Source: Candidatus Aenigmatarchaeota archaeon
GTDB taxonomy: Archaea; Aenigmatarchaeota; Aenigmatarchaeia; Aenigmatarchaeales; Aenigmatarchaeaceae
DNA length: 6,064 nucleotides
Direction of reading: 5' to 3'
Assembly: GCA_011773475.1 (NCBI GenBank)
Contig: WVXN01000081.1
Coordinates: 1-6,064 of the forward strand
Shown: in pieces, positions 5,258 through 6,064 of the stretch
Numbering within the stretch: position 1 is the stretch's first letter
Layout of the letters: each line of letters opens with the position of its first letter
Program-made: the position numbers and the translations under genes
The notes under the pieces: generated by a model
The model's input: the letters and a program-made list of their open reading frames with translations, nothing else
What the model was told of the DNA's origin: nothing
The model's database searches: none

Positions 5258-5680
5258 ATGGGACTAGTAAAAATAGGAAGACCTGTACTTGTTGTGAGTG
5301 CATTCATAAGAAAAGAAGATAAATTTTTACTTACTTATGACCCGAAATTTGAATTCTGGAGGGTTCCGGGAGGTAAACCAAATAATGAAGAGAAAATTGA
5401 AAATGCGTTAAAGAGAGAAATGAAAGAAGAATTAGATATTGAAATATCTGTTGATAAATTCTTAGGTTTTGGTCAGGATGTAGTCACTATATGGAAAAAG
5501 AGAATAGTAACAAGACTAATTCTTTATTTTGAATGTCATGTTGCTTCCGGTAAAATAAAAAAGTCAGAGGAGGTTACAGATTATAAATGGTTAACACTAG
5601 GAGAAATAAAAAATCATGATAATCTAGAGCCTGCCATGGTAGATTTTTTTAAAAGGTTTTTAAATAGAGTAAATATATAG
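5258..5680 (+). CDS. Nudix hydrolase (MutT-like), 140 residues
   Basis: This is a single-domain hydrolase expected to split a nucleoside diphosphate linked to another group, using Mg2+ or Mn2+. The substrate cannot be told from the sequence. The Nudix box runs from Gly39 to Ile61 and fits GX5EX7REUXEEXGU: Gly39, Glu45, then REMKEELDI, with Arg53, Glu54, Glu57 and Glu58 all present. The one departure is Asp60 in place of the late glycine. The approach WRVPGGK (34-40) is typical. The N-terminal strand PVLVVSAFIRKEDKFLL and the late VTDYKWLTLGEI also match MutT/ADP-ribose-pyrophosphatase-like members. The start at 5258 is 9 bases after the archaemetzincin stop; GGGT at 5243-5246 is a weak ribosome site. 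Its stop codon TAG (5678-5680) lies inside the first copy of a 24-bp tandem repeat shared with the next gene. Confidence 0.9.
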   Translation: MGLVKIGRPVLVVSAFIRKEDKFLLTYDPKFEFWRVPGGKPNNEEKIENALKREMKEELDIEISVDKFLGFGQDVVTIWKKRIVTRLILYFECHVASGKIKKSEEVTDYKWLTLGEIKNHDNLEPAMVDFFKRFLNRVNI

Positions 5681-5723
5681 TGATTATATGATAAAAGCTT
5701 ATAGTGATTATATGATAAAAGCT
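5676..5723 (+). repeat. Perfect 24-bp tandem duplication over the endA start
   Basis: Bases 5676-5699 are repeated exactly at 5700-5723. Each copy carries TAGTGAT, a GGTGAT-like ribosome site, then TATATG and the codons for MIKA. The length is a multiple of three, so both ATGs (5688 and 5712) are in the same open frame. The first copy also holds the stop codon of the Nudix gene; in the second copy the same bases are read in another frame as Tyr-Ser-Asp-Tyr. Confidence 0.95.
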
Positions 5724-6064
5724 GAACTTCAAGAAGAAAGAGTAGTAATTTGGAATAAAAAAGAAGCCCAAAAAATATTTGAAAGTGGTTGGTTTGGAGA
5801 TTTATTTAAAGATAGATTAGAACTGTCTTTAGTGGAAGCTACCTTCTTATTAGAGAGAGAAAAGATTCAAATCAAGAAAAAAAAGTCCTTTAAAGATTTC
5901 TATAAGTATTGTTTGAAAACAGATAAGAGATTTCGTATAAGATATGCTGTTTATAAAGATCTAAGAGAAAGAGGATTGCCAACAAGAACAGGTTTTAAAT
6001 TTGGTTGTGATTTTAGAGTTTATGAAAGAGGAGTAAAACCCATTAAAAAAGGTCCGAAAGCTCC
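5688..6064 (+). CDS. endA: tRNA-intron (splicing) endonuclease EndA, 3' partial
   Basis: This archaeal endonuclease cuts introns from precursor tRNA (and rRNA) at bulge-helix-bulge structures. Numbered from the second ATG (5712), the N-terminal domain reads MIKAELQEERVVIW and then DRLELSLVEATFLLERE (34-50). The catalytic domain begins with FRIRYAVYKDLRERG (74-88), TGFKFGCDFRVYERG (93-107) with the expected catalytic Tyr104, and ends at KPIKKGPKAP. The catalytic His and Lys should follow, but the window stops after about 118 of an expected 170-180 residues. The start is ambiguous. ATG 5688 is the first after the Nudix stop and adds MIKAYSDY; ATG 5712 fits the family N-terminus better and was probably the original start. 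Both have the same ribosome-site-like TAGTGAT. The gene is 7 bases from the Nudix gene, apparently in one operon. Oligomer type (homodimer, homotetramer or heteromer) cannot be told from this part. Confidence 0.92.
   Translation, partial: MIKAYSDYMIKAELQEERVVIWNKKEAQKIFESGWFGDLFKDRLELSLVEATFLLEREKIQIKKKKSFKDFYKYCLKTDKRFRIRYAVYKDLRERGLPTRTGFKFGCDFRVYERGVKPIKKGPKA

Noticed and set aside
1..6064. Mobile element, CRISPR array, toxin-antitoxin or other defence system
   Set aside because: No spaced direct repeats, terminal inverted repeats, transposase, integrase or recognisable toxin or antitoxin was seen on either strand; nearly all genes are core archaeal functions.

Overview
The window reads as a stretch of an AT-rich archaeal chromosome, most likely a DPANN-type (Woesearchaeota/Pacearchaeota/Nanoarchaeota-like) or otherwise small-genome archaeon. 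The archaeal assignment is firm. It carries both subunits of DNA topoisomerase VI, an archaemetzincin with its cysteine-rich zinc motif, and a tRNA-intron endonuclease. It has TATA-box promoters, GGAGG/GGTGAT-type ribosome sites, T-tract terminators and a tRNA gene without an encoded CCA. The finer placement is inference from the low GC content, the very compact spacing and the truncated aminoacyl-tRNA-synthetase-like gene.

Layout, all on the + strand: (1) 1-2644, topoisomerase VI subunit B (5' end outside the window) followed by subunit A. The two genes overlap by 50 bases and form one translationally coupled unit. (2) 2645-3760, a promoter and a short leader with competing ribosome-site hairpins, then a 327-residue class II synthetase-like protein without an anticodon-binding domain, probably an archaeal AsnRS-related asparagine synthetase. 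(3) 3761-4092, an almost pure A/T spacer, a good promoter, a 13-bp inverted repeat, a 24-codon gene for an extremely basic peptide (16 of 24 residues Arg/Lys), and a long pyrimidine tract that looks like its terminator. (4) 4123-4248, a promoter and a tRNA-Phe(GAA) gene with a 13-nt A-rich insertion inside the D-arm. (5) 4305-6064, a probable leaderless gene for an unrecognised 108-residue protein, then a tight series archaemetzincin - Nudix hydrolase - tRNA-intron endonuclease (3' end outside the window), with gaps of 34, 9 and 7 bases. A 24-bp tandem duplication has doubled the start region of the endonuclease gene.

How the parts relate: topoisomerase VI and the arginine/lysine-rich peptide both plausibly act on DNA topology or packaging, but no sequence feature links them. 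The interrupted tRNA-Phe and the splicing endonuclease lie about 1.4 kb apart, and the endonuclease is the enzyme expected to remove the insertion if it is an intron. I see no CRISPR array, insertion sequence, prophage or defence system. The most interesting points are the D-arm insertion in tRNA-Phe, the 24-residue basic peptide with its dyad-marked leader, the competing hairpins before the asparagine-synthetase-like gene, and the duplicated start of the endonuclease gene.
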